Made by a program: the position numbers and the translations under genes. Source: Clostridia bacterium (GTDB lineage Bacteria; Bacillota; Clostridia; Oscillospirales; CAG-272). Taken from it: a DNA stretch of 9,535 nucleotides. The stretch covers positions 1-9,535 of the forward strand of contig JAFTIV010000018.1 of assembly GCA_017456685.1 (NCBI GenBank), read 5' to 3'. This document shows positions 1-7,045 of this stretch, in pieces. A model generated the notes under the pieces. It made no database searches. It was not told the origin of the DNA and saw only the letters and a list, made by a program, of their open reading frames with translations. The first letter of the stretch is position 1. Every line of letters starts with the position of its first letter.

Positions 1-1062
1 GAGATTTCTGCTTTTTTCAAGCATACCACGCATATCCTTAGTAGCCATAGGTGCCCACGAGCCATTTTCAATAAACGCAACGGTACGATTGCTGAAGTTG
101 CGCTCGGTTAGGTGAGTGATAAATTCACGCATAAACGGGAATATCTCGGAGTTGTAGGTTGTTGTCGCCAAAACAAGCTTGCTGTAGCGGAACGCGTCCT
201 CAACCGCCTCGTGCATATCGCATCTTGCAAGGTCGTTTACCACAACCTTAGGACAGCCGTTTTCACGAAGCTTGTCGGCAAGAAGCATAACTGCCTTTTT
301 AGTGTTGCCATAAACTGAGGTGTACGCAATTACAATTCCATCCTCCTCGGGCTGATAGCTCGACCAGGTGTTGTAAAGACCGATATAATAGCCGAGATTT
401 TCCTTAAGTACAGGACCGTGAAGAGGGCAAATGATTTGAATATCAAGCCCCGACGCCTTCTTAAGAAGATTTTGTACCTGAGCACCATATTTACCAACAA
501 TACCAATATAGTAACGCCTTGCCTCGCATGCCCAGTCCTCGTCAGCATCAAGCGCGCCAAACTTGCCGAAGCCGTCAGCGGAGAAAAGCACCTTGTCAGT
601 TGAATCATAGGTGACAATAACCTCAGGCCAGTGAACCATAGGTGCGGTAACGAAGGTTAAGGTGTGTGTGCCAAGAGAAAGAGTATCACCCTCGCCAACA
701 ACGATTTGTCTGTCAGCAAAATCAGTTCCAAAAAAGCCCTTCATCATCGCAAACGCCTTAGCGGAGGAAACGATTTTTGCATTTGGATATGCTTTTGCGA
801 AATTCGCAATATTCGCCGAGTGGTCTGGCTCCATATGCTGAACGATAAGATAATCCACCTCGCGAGTGCCAATGGTGTTTTGAATGTTGTCAAGCCACTC
901 GTGTGTAAAGAGCGCATCAACCGTGTCAACGATTGCAACCTTGCTATCGAGAATTGCATAGGAATTGTAGCTCATTCCATTGGGAACAACATATTGTCCC
1001 TCAAAAAGGTCAATTTTGTGGTCGTTTACGCCAATGTATTTTATGTCCTTTGTTATATTCAT
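1..1062 (-). CDS. fprA: Flavodiiron protein (FprA-type A-flavoprotein), C-terminus cut by window edge
   Basis: Flavodiiron proteins reduce O2 to water (some reduce NO) in the cytoplasm of anaerobes, taking electrons from rubredoxin or a related carrier. The 354 residues present begin with the beta-lactamase-like di-iron domain. The iron ligands are visible: HMEPDH at 76-81, H144 in MVHWPE, D163 in FSADGFG and H215 in PLHGP. A flavodoxin domain follows, with the FMN phosphate loop YTSVYGNTKKAV at about 246-257 and the second flavin loop TTTYNSEIFPF at about 301-311. The frame is open to base 1; members are about 400 residues, so roughly the last 40-50 are missing. The ATG at 1060-1062 has GGAGG at 1070-1074, 7 nt upstream. 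No rubredoxin domain is seen in the part present. Identification is secure; whether O2 or NO is the substrate cannot be told. Confidence 0.96.
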   Translation of the reverse strand, partial: MNITKDIKYIGVNDHKIDLFEGQYVVPNGMSYNSYAILDSKVAIVDTVDALFTHEWLDNIQNTIGTREVDYLIVQHMEPDHSANIANFAKAYPNAKIVSSAKAFAMMKGFFGTDFADRQIVVGEGDTLSLGTHTLTFVTAPMVHWPEVIVTYDSTDKVLFSADGFGKFGALDADEDWACEARRYYIGIVGKYGAQVQNLLKKASGLDIQIICPLHGPVLKENLGYYIGLYNTWSSYQPEEDGIVIAYTSVYGNTKKAVMLLADKLRENGCPKVVVNDLARCDMHEAVEDAFRYSKLVLATTTYNSEIFPFMREFITHLTERNFSNRTVAFIENGSWAPMATKDMRGMLEKSRNL

Positions 1063-1098
1063 GATAATACCTCCTTGATATACATTTTCTTTATCATT

Positions 1099-1127
1099 AT
1101 TATAAATTATTTTTCTAAAAAAGTAAA
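1099..1127 (-). promoter_or_regulatory. Sigma-A promoter of the flavodiiron gene
   Basis: On the minus strand there is a -35 element TTTACT (1122-1127), a 17-bp spacer and a consensus -10 TATAAT (1099-1104). This places the transcript start near 1092 and gives a leader of about 30 nt containing the GGAGG at 1070-1074. The -10 is perfect; the -35 matches at four of six positions. No operator-like repeat is obvious. Confidence 0.7.
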
Positions 1128-1172
1128 TAGTATTCACAAAAAAATTAAAGAGTACAAAAAATGCTTAGGGTG

Positions 1173-1201
1173 TTGAAAAAGCAGAGGTGCTGTGATACAA
1201 T
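1173..1201 (+). promoter_or_regulatory. Sigma-A promoter of the MFS gene, with extended -10
   Basis: TTGAAA (1173-1178), a 17-bp spacer and TACAAT (1196-1201). The -10 is preceded by TG at 1193-1194, giving an extended -10 of the TGnTACAAT form. The predicted start near 1208 leaves a leader of about 29 nt. Each hexamer differs from consensus at one position and the spacing is optimal, so this should be a strong constitutive-type promoter. Confidence 0.75.
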
Positions 1202-1236
1202 AATGTGAGAAATTACACTTAGGCTAAGGAGAAATT

Positions 1237-2391
1237 ATGGTTAGCTTACTTTTAGCAGTTTTATATTTGACCTTTGTAAGCCTTGGATTGCCTGATTCGG
1301 TGCTCGGCTCGGCTTGGCCTACCATGTTCGTGGAGCTTGATGTGCCTGTTTCCTTTGCGGGCATTGTGTCGGCAATTGTTGCAGGCGGAACGATTGTATC
1401 AAGTCTTATGAGTGACAGAATAACAAAGCGCTTTGGTGCATCTAAAACAACAGCAGTTAGCGTTATGATGACCGCGCTCGCGCTTTTTGGCTTTGCAATT
1501 TCATCTCGCTTTTGGATGCTTTGCCTTTTCGCAATCCCGTATGGACTTGGCGCAGGAAGCGTAGATGCTGCACTTAATAATTATGTTTCGCTTCACTTTG
1601 AAAGCAAGCATATGAGCTGGCTTCACTGTATGTGGGGAATAGGCTCGGCGATAGGACCTGCAATTATGGGCTTCGCACTTACAAATTCTCTCTCGTGGCA
1701 TAATGGCTATTTTATAATCTCAATTATACAACTTGTCATCTGTGCGATAATATTTATTTCCTTGCCGATTTGGAAAAAGCCTATGGCAGAGGGTGAGGAG
1801 CAGGGCGAAAAAAGAGCCCTTAAATTAAGAGAGGTAATTACAATAAAGGGCGCTAAGGCAGTTATGATAACCTTTTTCTGCTATTGTGCGCTTGAGGCAA
1901 CGACAATTCTTTGGGCAAGCACCTATCTTAACCTCAACAGAGGCATAGATGCAAACACCTCTGCCCTTTGGGGAAGCCTTTATGTGCTTGGTATAACCAT
2001 AGGAAGAGCTCTTAGCGGATTTATCTCAATGAAGCTAAACGATATTCAAATGACACGCATGGGAGAGGGAATAATGGTGTGTGGGCTTGTAATGCTCTTT
2101 GCTCCTGTCAACATAGTATCGCTTATAGGTATTGTCGTTTTCGGCTTAGGAAGCGCACCTGTTTATCCTTGCATAATCCACTCAACACCAGAGCGCTTTG
2201 GCGCTGATAAATCTCAAGCACTCATAGGAGTCCAAATGGCAAGCGCATATACGGGCACCTGCCTTATGCCACCTCTTTTTGGACTTATTGCAGAGCATAT
2301 AAGCATCTCGCTTTTTCCTGTGTATATAGGCGCTCTTACAATAGCTATGATAGCCCTTTTCGAGGTGCTTATTAAGAAAACCGCAAAATAA
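1237..2391 (+). CDS. MFS transporter, 384 aa, substrate unknown
   Basis: A major facilitator superfamily secondary transporter in the cytoplasmic membrane. The 384-residue protein is a chain of hydrophobic segments consistent with about 11-12 transmembrane helices. A basic cytoplasmic loop, SDRITKRFGASK at about 59-70, matches MFS motif A between helices 2 and 3. A second hydrophilic stretch around residues 180-205 (KKPMAEGEEQGEKRALKLRE) fits the central cytoplasmic loop joining the two six-helix halves. The glycine-rich segment YGLGAGSVDAALN at about 102-114 resembles small MFS carriers of the sugar or FucP/MosC-like type, but this does not fix the substrate. The ATG is supported by AAGGAG at 1226-1231, 5 nt upstream. 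It is transcribed alone, towards the uronate operon and ending at the shared terminator. A role in sugar or uronate uptake is possible but only by proximity. Confidence 0.9.
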   Translation: MVSLLLAVLYLTFVSLGLPDSVLGSAWPTMFVELDVPVSFAGIVSAIVAGGTIVSSLMSDRITKRFGASKTTAVSVMMTALALFGFAISSRFWMLCLFAIPYGLGAGSVDAALNNYVSLHFESKHMSWLHCMWGIGSAIGPAIMGFALTNSLSWHNGYFIISIIQLVICAIIFISLPIWKKPMAEGEEQGEKRALKLREVITIKGAKAVMITFFCYCALEATTILWASTYLNLNRGIDANTSALWGSLYVLGITIGRALSGFISMKLNDIQMTRMGEGIMVCGLVMLFAPVNIVSLIGIVVFGLGSAPVYPCIIHSTPERFGADKSQALIGVQMASAYTGTCLMPPLFGLIAEHISISLFPVYIGALTIAMIALFEVLIKKTAK

Positions 2392-2420
2392 AAAAGCAGT
2401 TCATTTGAACTGCTTTTTTT
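2390..2420. terminator. Bidirectional intrinsic terminator
   Basis: An inverted repeat GCAGTTCA (2396-2403) / TGAACTGC (2406-2413) is flanked by an A-run on the left (2390-2395) and seven T on the right (2414-2420). Read rightwards it ends the MFS transcript, starting right at that gene's stop codon. Read leftwards it ends the six-gene operon, whose last stop is at 2429-2431. The A and T runs extend the stem, and the terminal pairs next to the 2-nt centre probably open into the loop. Confidence 0.9.
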
Positions 2421-2428
2421 GTGCAAGC

Positions 2429-3613
2429 TTAGTTTGTTTTATAGTGCTTTGAAACAAACGAGTCCTCCATATTTATTTTACCCGTTGTAACAACGGTAGT
2501 CTTGCGCTTCGAGGTTGCAATACGCTTTTTAAGCTCCTCGTAAAATAGCTCGTCATCAAAATCAGCAATTGTGATTTCCTTGTCAAGCCAAGAGGAAAGG
2601 TGCATTGCATTTGATATTGTAAGACCATTTATACCCTCGTCACCCTTTGCAACAAGCTCTGTGCCGTGCAAAATAGCAGAAGCAAAGGCATTCAAAACAC
2701 CTGCGTGCTGTGGATTTTCTCCGTCTGTTTCAACAAGAGTGTAGGTCATCTCAGGAGAAGCGAAGGGGTTTTCATTTGTTTTCGAGAATTCCTTCTCGGT
2801 AACTACATTTTCCCAAAGCTTAAGCTGTCCGTCCTCTGCAAGAAGCTTACCCTTTTCGAGCAAAATCTCAAAGCGGTTAGTGCCAGGGGCGTCACCCGTC
2901 GAGGTTACAAACACACCTGTTGCACCATTTGCATACTCAACATATGCACTAACATCGTCCTCAACCTCAATGTCGTGCCATTTTCCATAGTGAAGCTTTG
3001 CGTGGATTTTTGTAGGCATACCACAAATCCATTGCCAAAGGTCAAGGTTGTGTGGGCATTGATTGAGTAAAACGCCACCGCCCTCGCCTGACCAGGTTGC
3101 GCGCCAGTCGCCAGAGTTATAATAAGCCTGAGGTCTGTACCAGTCGGTAATAATAAGATTTGTTCTCTTTATTTCGCCAAGCGCGCCACTTTTTACAATC
3201 TCGCGCATTTTTCTGTAAATGCAGTTCGTTCTTTGGTTCATCATAATTCCAAATACAACGCCTGCATCTTTTGATACCTCGTTCATTTCCTTTACCTGCT
3301 TAGTGTAAACTCCCGCAGGCTTTTCGATGAGGGTGTGAAGCCCCTTTTTCATCGACATAATGGCATATTTTGGGTGGTCATAGTGAGGAACGCAAACAAG
3401 AACAGAGTCGATAAGACCGCTGTCCATCATAGCCTCAGCATCCTCAAATACCGCTACATTTGGAACAAGCTCCTTAGCCTCAGCGAGCTTTTCTGGCTTT
3501 AGGTCGCAAATCGCACAAAGCTCAACCTCCTCACATTTACCATTTACAATGTTGTTTGTGTGAACTGTGCCTATGTTTCCATAGCCGATAATTCCTAATT
3601 TTATCTTGCTCAT
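2429..3613 (-). CDS. Gfo/Idh/MocA-family NAD(P)-dependent oxidoreductase, 394 aa
   Basis: A cytoplasmic sugar or polyol dehydrogenase of the family that includes glucose-fructose oxidoreductase, inositol dehydrogenase IolG and glucoside 3-dehydrogenases. The N-terminal Rossmann domain has GIIGYGNIG at 7-15 (G10, G12, G15), an acidic D37 after the second strand that favours NAD(H), CVPHYDH at 74-80 and the hallmark EKPAG at 97-101 with K98. The C-terminal substrate domain carries GGGVLLNQCPHNLDLWQW at 178-195, where H188 and D191 occupy the usual catalytic positions. Length is normal for the larger members. The ATG at 3611-3613 overlaps the upstream stop as ATGA and has GAGAGG about 9 nt away. 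It is the last gene of the operon. With the two TIM-barrel proteins before it, it may form a keto-sugar intermediate module; the substrate is not determined. Confidence 0.93.
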   Translation of the reverse strand: MSKIKLGIIGYGNIGTVHTNNIVNGKCEEVELCAICDLKPEKLAEAKELVPNVAVFEDAEAMMDSGLIDSVLVCVPHYDHPKYAIMSMKKGLHTLIEKPAGVYTKQVKEMNEVSKDAGVVFGIMMNQRTNCIYRKMREIVKSGALGEIKRTNLIITDWYRPQAYYNSGDWRATWSGEGGGVLLNQCPHNLDLWQWICGMPTKIHAKLHYGKWHDIEVEDDVSAYVEYANGATGVFVTSTGDAPGTNRFEILLEKGKLLAEDGQLKLWENVVTEKEFSKTNENPFASPEMTYTLVETDGENPQHAGVLNAFASAILHGTELVAKGDEGINGLTISNAMHLSSWLDKEITIADFDDELFYEELKKRIATSKRKTTVVTTGKINMEDSFVSKHYKTN

Positions 3614-4368
3614 TTAATAATACCTCTCAAATACTCATAGCTTTCCTTAAGACACTCAAATGGGTCCTCTCCATATGTGTGGTCCTGCTCAACAAGAGCA
3701 TACTCACAGCCTGCGTCCTCTAAGTGCTTCAAAATCTTGGGGAAGTTAAGGCTTCCTCTGCCAACGGGCGCCATTCTTTGCTCGCCATTTACCATAAGAA
3801 AATCCTTTAAATGCACACACTTGAGCCTGCCTGCGAGCATATCAATAACATCGCAAACATCAGCCCCGCCGTGCTGAACCCAATAGGTATCAAGAGTAAA
3901 TTGAAGCTCGCTTGGCTCAAAGCCCTCGACGATTTTTTCAAGAATCCATTTTCCATCAGCGGTCTTTTGGAATTCCATATCGTGATTGTGATAGAAGAGC
4001 TGAGCGCCATTTTCCTTGAGAATTTGTGCGCTTGGCTTATATTCGTTAATAAAAGTCCTTGTGCTTTCCTCTGTAACAATACCGTTTGGCATACAGCCAA
4101 GACCTATATATTTACAGCCGAACATTGCGTGTCTTTTGGCAACCTCGTCAGGGTGATTTTTAATCTCGTCAGCACCATAGTGTGTAAGAACACATTTAAG
4201 ACCGTTTTTCTTAAGCTCTGCATCAAGCCATTCGGGAGAGTATTCACAAACACCCGAGATTTGAACGAACCTGTAGCCGATATCAGCTACCTTTTTTAAG
4301 GACAAGGCAAAATCCTCAAGATTTGAGCAATGGTCCCTTAATGTGTAAAATTGAGCTCCTATTTCCAT
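3610..4368 (-). CDS. Sugar isomerase/epimerase-like TIM-barrel protein 2, 252 aa
   Basis: A xylose-isomerase-like (AP-endonuclease 2 fold) TIM barrel, of the group annotated as sugar phosphate isomerase/epimerase and related to IolE, IolI and YcjR. It is predicted to be a cytoplasmic divalent-metal enzyme that isomerises, epimerises or dehydrates a keto-sugar. Probable metal and catalytic residues are E132 in FYHNHDMEF (125-133), D160 in FTLDTYW, H186 in VHLKDF and E227 in LVEQDHTYGEDPF; also PVGRGSLNFPKI at 201-212, the family's vGeG-like turn. The barrel is complete at the usual length of 250-290. Its ATG lies inside the end of TIM-barrel gene 1 (10-bp overlap), with GAGGTGG just upstream encoded in that gene's last codons. 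It overlaps the dehydrogenase downstream by 4 bp. The substrate is unknown. It resembles TIM-barrel 1 only in fold and metal positions, so it is not a recent duplicate. Confidence 0.9.
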   Translation of the reverse strand: MEIGAQFYTLRDHCSNLEDFALSLKKVADIGYRFVQISGVCEYSPEWLDAELKKNGLKCVLTHYGADEIKNHPDEVAKRHAMFGCKYIGLGCMPNGIVTEESTRTFINEYKPSAQILKENGAQLFYHNHDMEFQKTADGKWILEKIVEGFEPSELQFTLDTYWVQHGGADVCDVIDMLAGRLKCVHLKDFLMVNGEQRMAPVGRGSLNFPKILKHLEDAGCEYALVEQDHTYGEDPFECLKESYEYLRGIIK

Positions 4369-5180
4369 AATCCACCTCTTATAAGTATCTCCTTAAGTGC
4401 ATTAGCGCCTGCGTCAAATGCCTCATCGTTTGTTTTGTATGTCGGGATTTTAGCCACACTCTCGCCGTTTTCAAGCTCGGCAAGACCATGGAATTCCATA
4501 AGGTGAGGCTCAAGCGTTAGCACCTCGCCACCCATTTTTGCATATTCGTTTACAAGATATTCTACATTTCCAATGCCATATCCCGCGCGTACAACTCGCT
4601 TGTCTGCAAGTGCGTCCTTAATGTGCATATAATCAACATAAGGAGAAAGAGCACTCCAAGCCTCTTTTGTGTCAACATCGCATTGAACGAAGTTAGCTGG
4701 GTCAAAAACCGCCTTTATGTCAGGCAAAGCCTTGTGAATTTTTACACAATTTTCAATGTTATAGCCAAAAATGCCCTTTTCGTTTTCGTGGCAGAGCACA
4801 AGCCCCCTTGGTGTCGCCTTGCAAAATTCCTCAAGACCATCAAGAGCCTTAGCCTCACTTTCGCAATAAAAGCTAAATAGCCTAATTCTGCTTGCGCCAA
4901 GCGCCTGCGCACTCTCGCAAACGCGCTTGAAGCTATCAAGGATTTTATTAAAATCGCCATCAAGCGAATCCTTGCCACAGGGAGAGCCAATTGACCATAC
5001 CTTAATGCCATTTTTGTTAAGCTCAGTTGCAATTTTAGAAATCTTAGAGGGAGAAATGTCCTTTATGTTTTCGCCATCTACGCCTCTTATTTCAAGAAGC
5101 TCAATATCGTTTCTCTTAAGCGCGTCAATTTGACCCTGCAAATCAACGCTTGCCTCGTCGGCAAAAGCACTAAGTCTCAT
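4359..5180 (-). CDS. Sugar isomerase/epimerase-like TIM-barrel protein 1, 273 aa
   Basis: A second xylose-isomerase-like TIM barrel from a different subfamily to its neighbour. It opens with LSAFADEASVDLQGQID, followed by the ELLEIRGVDGENI stretch at about 28-40. Probable metal ligands are E132 or E134 in CHENEKG (130-136), D160 in VFDPANF, H186 in MHIKDA and E224 in LTLEPHL. These are the E/D/H/E set of the fold. The start is taken at the ATG 5178-5180, 1 bp after the uxuB stop. It has a GGGGG run 6 nt upstream and begins directly at the first barrel strand. An alternative TTG at 5214-5216 would add 12 non-conserved residues overlapping uxuB by 35 bp and is less likely. Role: probably interconversion or elimination on a uronate or keto-uronate, inferred from operon position; the reaction is not known. 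Confidence 0.89.
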   Translation of the reverse strand: MRLSAFADEASVDLQGQIDALKRNDIELLEIRGVDGENIKDISPSKISKIATELNKNGIKVWSIGSPCGKDSLDGDFNKILDSFKRVCESAQALGASRIRLFSFYCESEAKALDGLEEFCKATPRGLVLCHENEKGIFGYNIENCVKIHKALPDIKAVFDPANFVQCDVDTKEAWSALSPYVDYMHIKDALADKRVVRAGYGIGNVEYLVNEYAKMGGEVLTLEPHLMEFHGLAELENGESVAKIPTYKTNDEAFDAGANALKEILIRGGLWK

Positions 5181-5181
5181 A

Positions 5182-6009
5182 TTATACCCCCGAATAAGCG
5201 CTGAAGCCACCGTCAACAGGAACTACAATTCCTGTAACGAAGCTTGAAGCATCATTGTCACATAGCCACATAAGAGTTCCAAGGAGCTCCTCGGGCTTGC
5301 CGAAGCGACCCATAGGTGTAGCTCTTAAAATCTTTTCGGTTCTTGCAGTGGGCTTTCCGTCTTGGAACAAAAGCGCCTCGTTTTGCTTCGTTACAAAAAA
5401 TCCTGGAGCAATCGCATTTACGCGTATTTTCGCACTCGCAAAATGAACCGCGAGCCACATTGTAAAGTTCGATACAGCACTCTTTGCCGAGCTGTAGGCA
5501 GGGATTTTTGTAAGAGGTCTAAATGCGTTCATTGAGGACACATTTATAATTACTCCGTCATTATCTATCATATCGGTGGAGAATACCTGTGTCGGTAAAA
5601 GCGTACCCATAAGGTTGAGGTCAAACACGAAGCCGAAATCGTCCTTGTCAAGGTTAAAGAAGGTCTTTATGTCCTCGCGCGTCTCCTCGCCCGCCTCGTA
5701 GTACTCGTGGGCAATTGTGCATCTTGGGTTGTTTCCGCCTGCACCATTTATTAAAATGTTGCATTTTCCGTGCGCCTTAAGAACCTCACCATGAACTGCC
5801 TCGAGCGAAGCCTTATTAAGCACATCGCACGCGTAAGCATAAGCCTTACCGCCATCCTCGCAAATTTCCTTAGCCACCGCATCAACTGCATCCTTGCATA
5901 TGTCAAGCAAAATAACACACGCACCATTTTTAGCAAGCTCCCTTGCAAAGGCGGAGCACAAAACGCCACCTGCACCGGTTATTACCGCAAGCTTATTTTC
6001 AAGTTTCAT
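5182..6009 (-). CDS. uxuB: D-fructuronate reductase (D-mannonate oxidoreductase), SDR type
   Basis: Reduces D-fructuronate to D-mannonate with NAD(P)H in the cytoplasm, the step before UxuA. This is the short-chain dehydrogenase form found in Bacillus and Clostridia, not the longer E. coli type. The nucleotide-binding loop is TGAGGVLCSA at 11-20, NGAGGN is at 88-93, and the catalytic set is S159 (NVSSM), Y172 and K176 (YSSAK). IAPGFF at 200-205 and the C-terminal VPVDGGFSAYSGV complete the fold. At 275 residues it is full length. The insert at about 94-126 before the N-helix (DFGFVFDLNLMGT) is typical of the UxuB-like SDR group. C18 stands where classical SDRs have the third glycine. The ATG overlaps the esterase stop as ATGA, and AAGGAG at 6018-6023 sits 8 nt upstream. 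UxuA in the same operon supports the specificity; a related 2-keto-uronate or gluconate dehydrogenase cannot be excluded. Confidence 0.87.
   Translation of the reverse strand: MKLENKLAVITGAGGVLCSAFARELAKNGACVILLDICKDAVDAVAKEICEDGGKAYAYACDVLNKASLEAVHGEVLKAHGKCNILINGAGGNNPRCTIAHEYYEAGEETREDIKTFFNLDKDDFGFVFDLNLMGTLLPTQVFSTDMIDNDGVIINVSSMNAFRPLTKIPAYSSAKSAVSNFTMWLAVHFASAKIRVNAIAPGFFVTKQNEALLFQDGKPTARTEKILRATPMGRFGKPEELLGTLMWLCDNDASSFVTGIVVPVDGGFSAYSGV
5187..5191 (-). promoter_or_regulatory. Ribosome binding site deciding the start of TIM-barrel gene 1
   Basis: The minus strand reads GGGGG 6 nt before the ATG at 5178-5180. It is a weak but correctly spaced Shine-Dalgarno sequence lying in the last uxuB codons. 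It supports the ATG over the earlier TTG at 5214-5216, and re-initiation after the uxuB stop 1 bp away is likely. Confidence 0.5.
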
Positions 6010-7031
6010 TTTAGTATCTCCTTAAATTTCTTCATATACATTTTCCAGTCCTCTCTTGAAAGAAAGTGACTTCCGTTTCTTATATAATAGCTAATATCGC
6101 CACTCAAAAACGCACATTTTTTAGCCTTGTATCCATCAGCAACAAAGCCGATTTTGTCATATAATTTCCACACAGGGTCGGCAAGAGTGCAGGATTTGTA
6201 TGCACCATTGTTGTCAGCCCAGTAATCCTCCTTAGCACAGCCGATAACTACATTTCTCGGCGCAACCAAGGAAAGAAGCATGTGCTGGTCAAACGGCAAC
6301 GCGTTCTCGTTGTCAACATATTTTCCAAAGCTTTTCTTGAACCAAAATGGGAAGGTGCCAACAATGTCCCGTATCGTTTCCTCGCCCGCTTCCTTTTCTC
6401 TTGAGGGGGATGCGCCACAGCAACCGCTATTGTTTACACACGCAAGAGTAAAGCGACTATCAAGGGCGGAGGTCAAAAGTGCAGTTTTGCCAAGTCTGGA
6501 GTGACCTGTAACCGCAAGCGTGTCTGTAATGCTATTCTTAATTAGATAATCGGCCATTTTTCTTAGCATATAAGACCAAACCGCAATCTTTCCATACTCA
6601 ACACCGCCACCGTCAGCAAAAGCGCAAAGACCATTTTCAAAGTCACCATCGTCCGTTGTTACATCTTGATAATAAACCTTGAAAATTCCAAAGCCACCAT
6701 CAATTATCTCCTCAACAGGCAAGTATTTGCTTGGTGTTTCCTGAGAAAAATCAATATACACAAACACAGGCGGATTTTTTGATTTCTTTGGCAAAATAAG
6801 CTCGCTTCTTACGGTGTGAGCCTTGCCGTTTTTCTCAAAGTCAAAATAGACAATTGTCCATTCTGCCTTGGATGCGAAATTTATTCCACATTCCTCTGTG
6901 CGCACCCTCGGCTCGTCAAGCTCCTTAAAGATGCCGTACTCTGTGTCTAAAATTAAAGCTGTAAGCTCATTTTTGTAGCTCTCCCACGCATCAATCGAGG
7001 TTAAACTGTTTTTGTAAAAATCAGGTATCAT
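6006..7031 (-). CDS. CE15-like glucuronoyl esterase (alpha/beta hydrolase), no signal peptide, 341 aa
   Basis: CE15 enzymes hydrolyse esters on the carboxyl group of (4-O-methyl)glucuronic acid, classically those joining xylan to lignin. The nucleophile elbow is GHSRLGKTAL at 176-185 (S178), with the CE15-typical R and G-K after the serine. Next come NNSGCCGASPSR (200-211), FPFWF (227-231), LPFDQHMLLSLVAPRNV (245-261), CAKEDYWADNNG (265-276) and the catalytic histidine H322 in NGSHFL. The canonical acid next to the SG loop is replaced by N201, so the acid is probably E268 or D269 after the later strand, as in part of the bacterial CE15 clade. The N-terminus (MIPDFYKNSLTSID) has no hydrophobic signal segment, so the enzyme should be cytoplasmic, unlike most CE15 esterases. 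The gene sits 14 bp after uxuA without a clear Shine-Dalgarno sequence and overlaps uxuB by 4 bp. Family membership is fairly sure; the substrate is inferred. Confidence 0.84.
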   Translation of the reverse strand: MIPDFYKNSLTSIDAWESYKNELTALILDTEYGIFKELDEPRVRTEECGINFASKAEWTIVYFDFEKNGKAHTVRSELILPKKSKNPPVFVYIDFSQETPSKYLPVEEIIDGGFGIFKVYYQDVTTDDGDFENGLCAFADGGGVEYGKIAVWSYMLRKMADYLIKNSITDTLAVTGHSRLGKTALLTSALDSRFTLACVNNSGCCGASPSREKEAGEETIRDIVGTFPFWFKKSFGKYVDNENALPFDQHMLLSLVAPRNVVIGCAKEDYWADNNGAYKSCTLADPVWKLYDKIGFVADGYKAKKCAFLSGDISYYIRNGSHFLSREDWKMYMKKFKEILK

Positions 7032-7045
7032 AGTCTTTTTTCAAC

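Noticed and set aside
664..1176. A 170-codon plus-strand open frame over the flavodiiron gene
   Set aside because: It lies opposite clear FprA coding sequence, has no recognisable domain and no ribosome binding site, and its tail is low-complexity AT-rich spacer.
1063..1236. Small RNA or regulator site in the flavodiiron/MFS spacer
   Set aside because: The 174 bp are accounted for by two promoters and two leaders; no stem-loop or palindrome of useful length was seen.
2666..3070. A 134-codon plus-strand open frame opposite the Gfo/Idh/MocA gene
   Set aside because: It is antisense to conserved dehydrogenase sequence, cysteine-rich without pattern, and lacks a ribosome binding site.
3811..4299. 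A 162-codon plus-strand open frame opposite TIM-barrel gene 2
   Set aside because: It is a mirror of a well-supported metal-enzyme gene and contains no conserved motif.
5181..5216. Longer TTG start for TIM-barrel gene 1
   Set aside because: The added 12 residues are out-of-frame uxuB sequence and precede the first barrel strand; the ATG at 5178-5180 is better placed.
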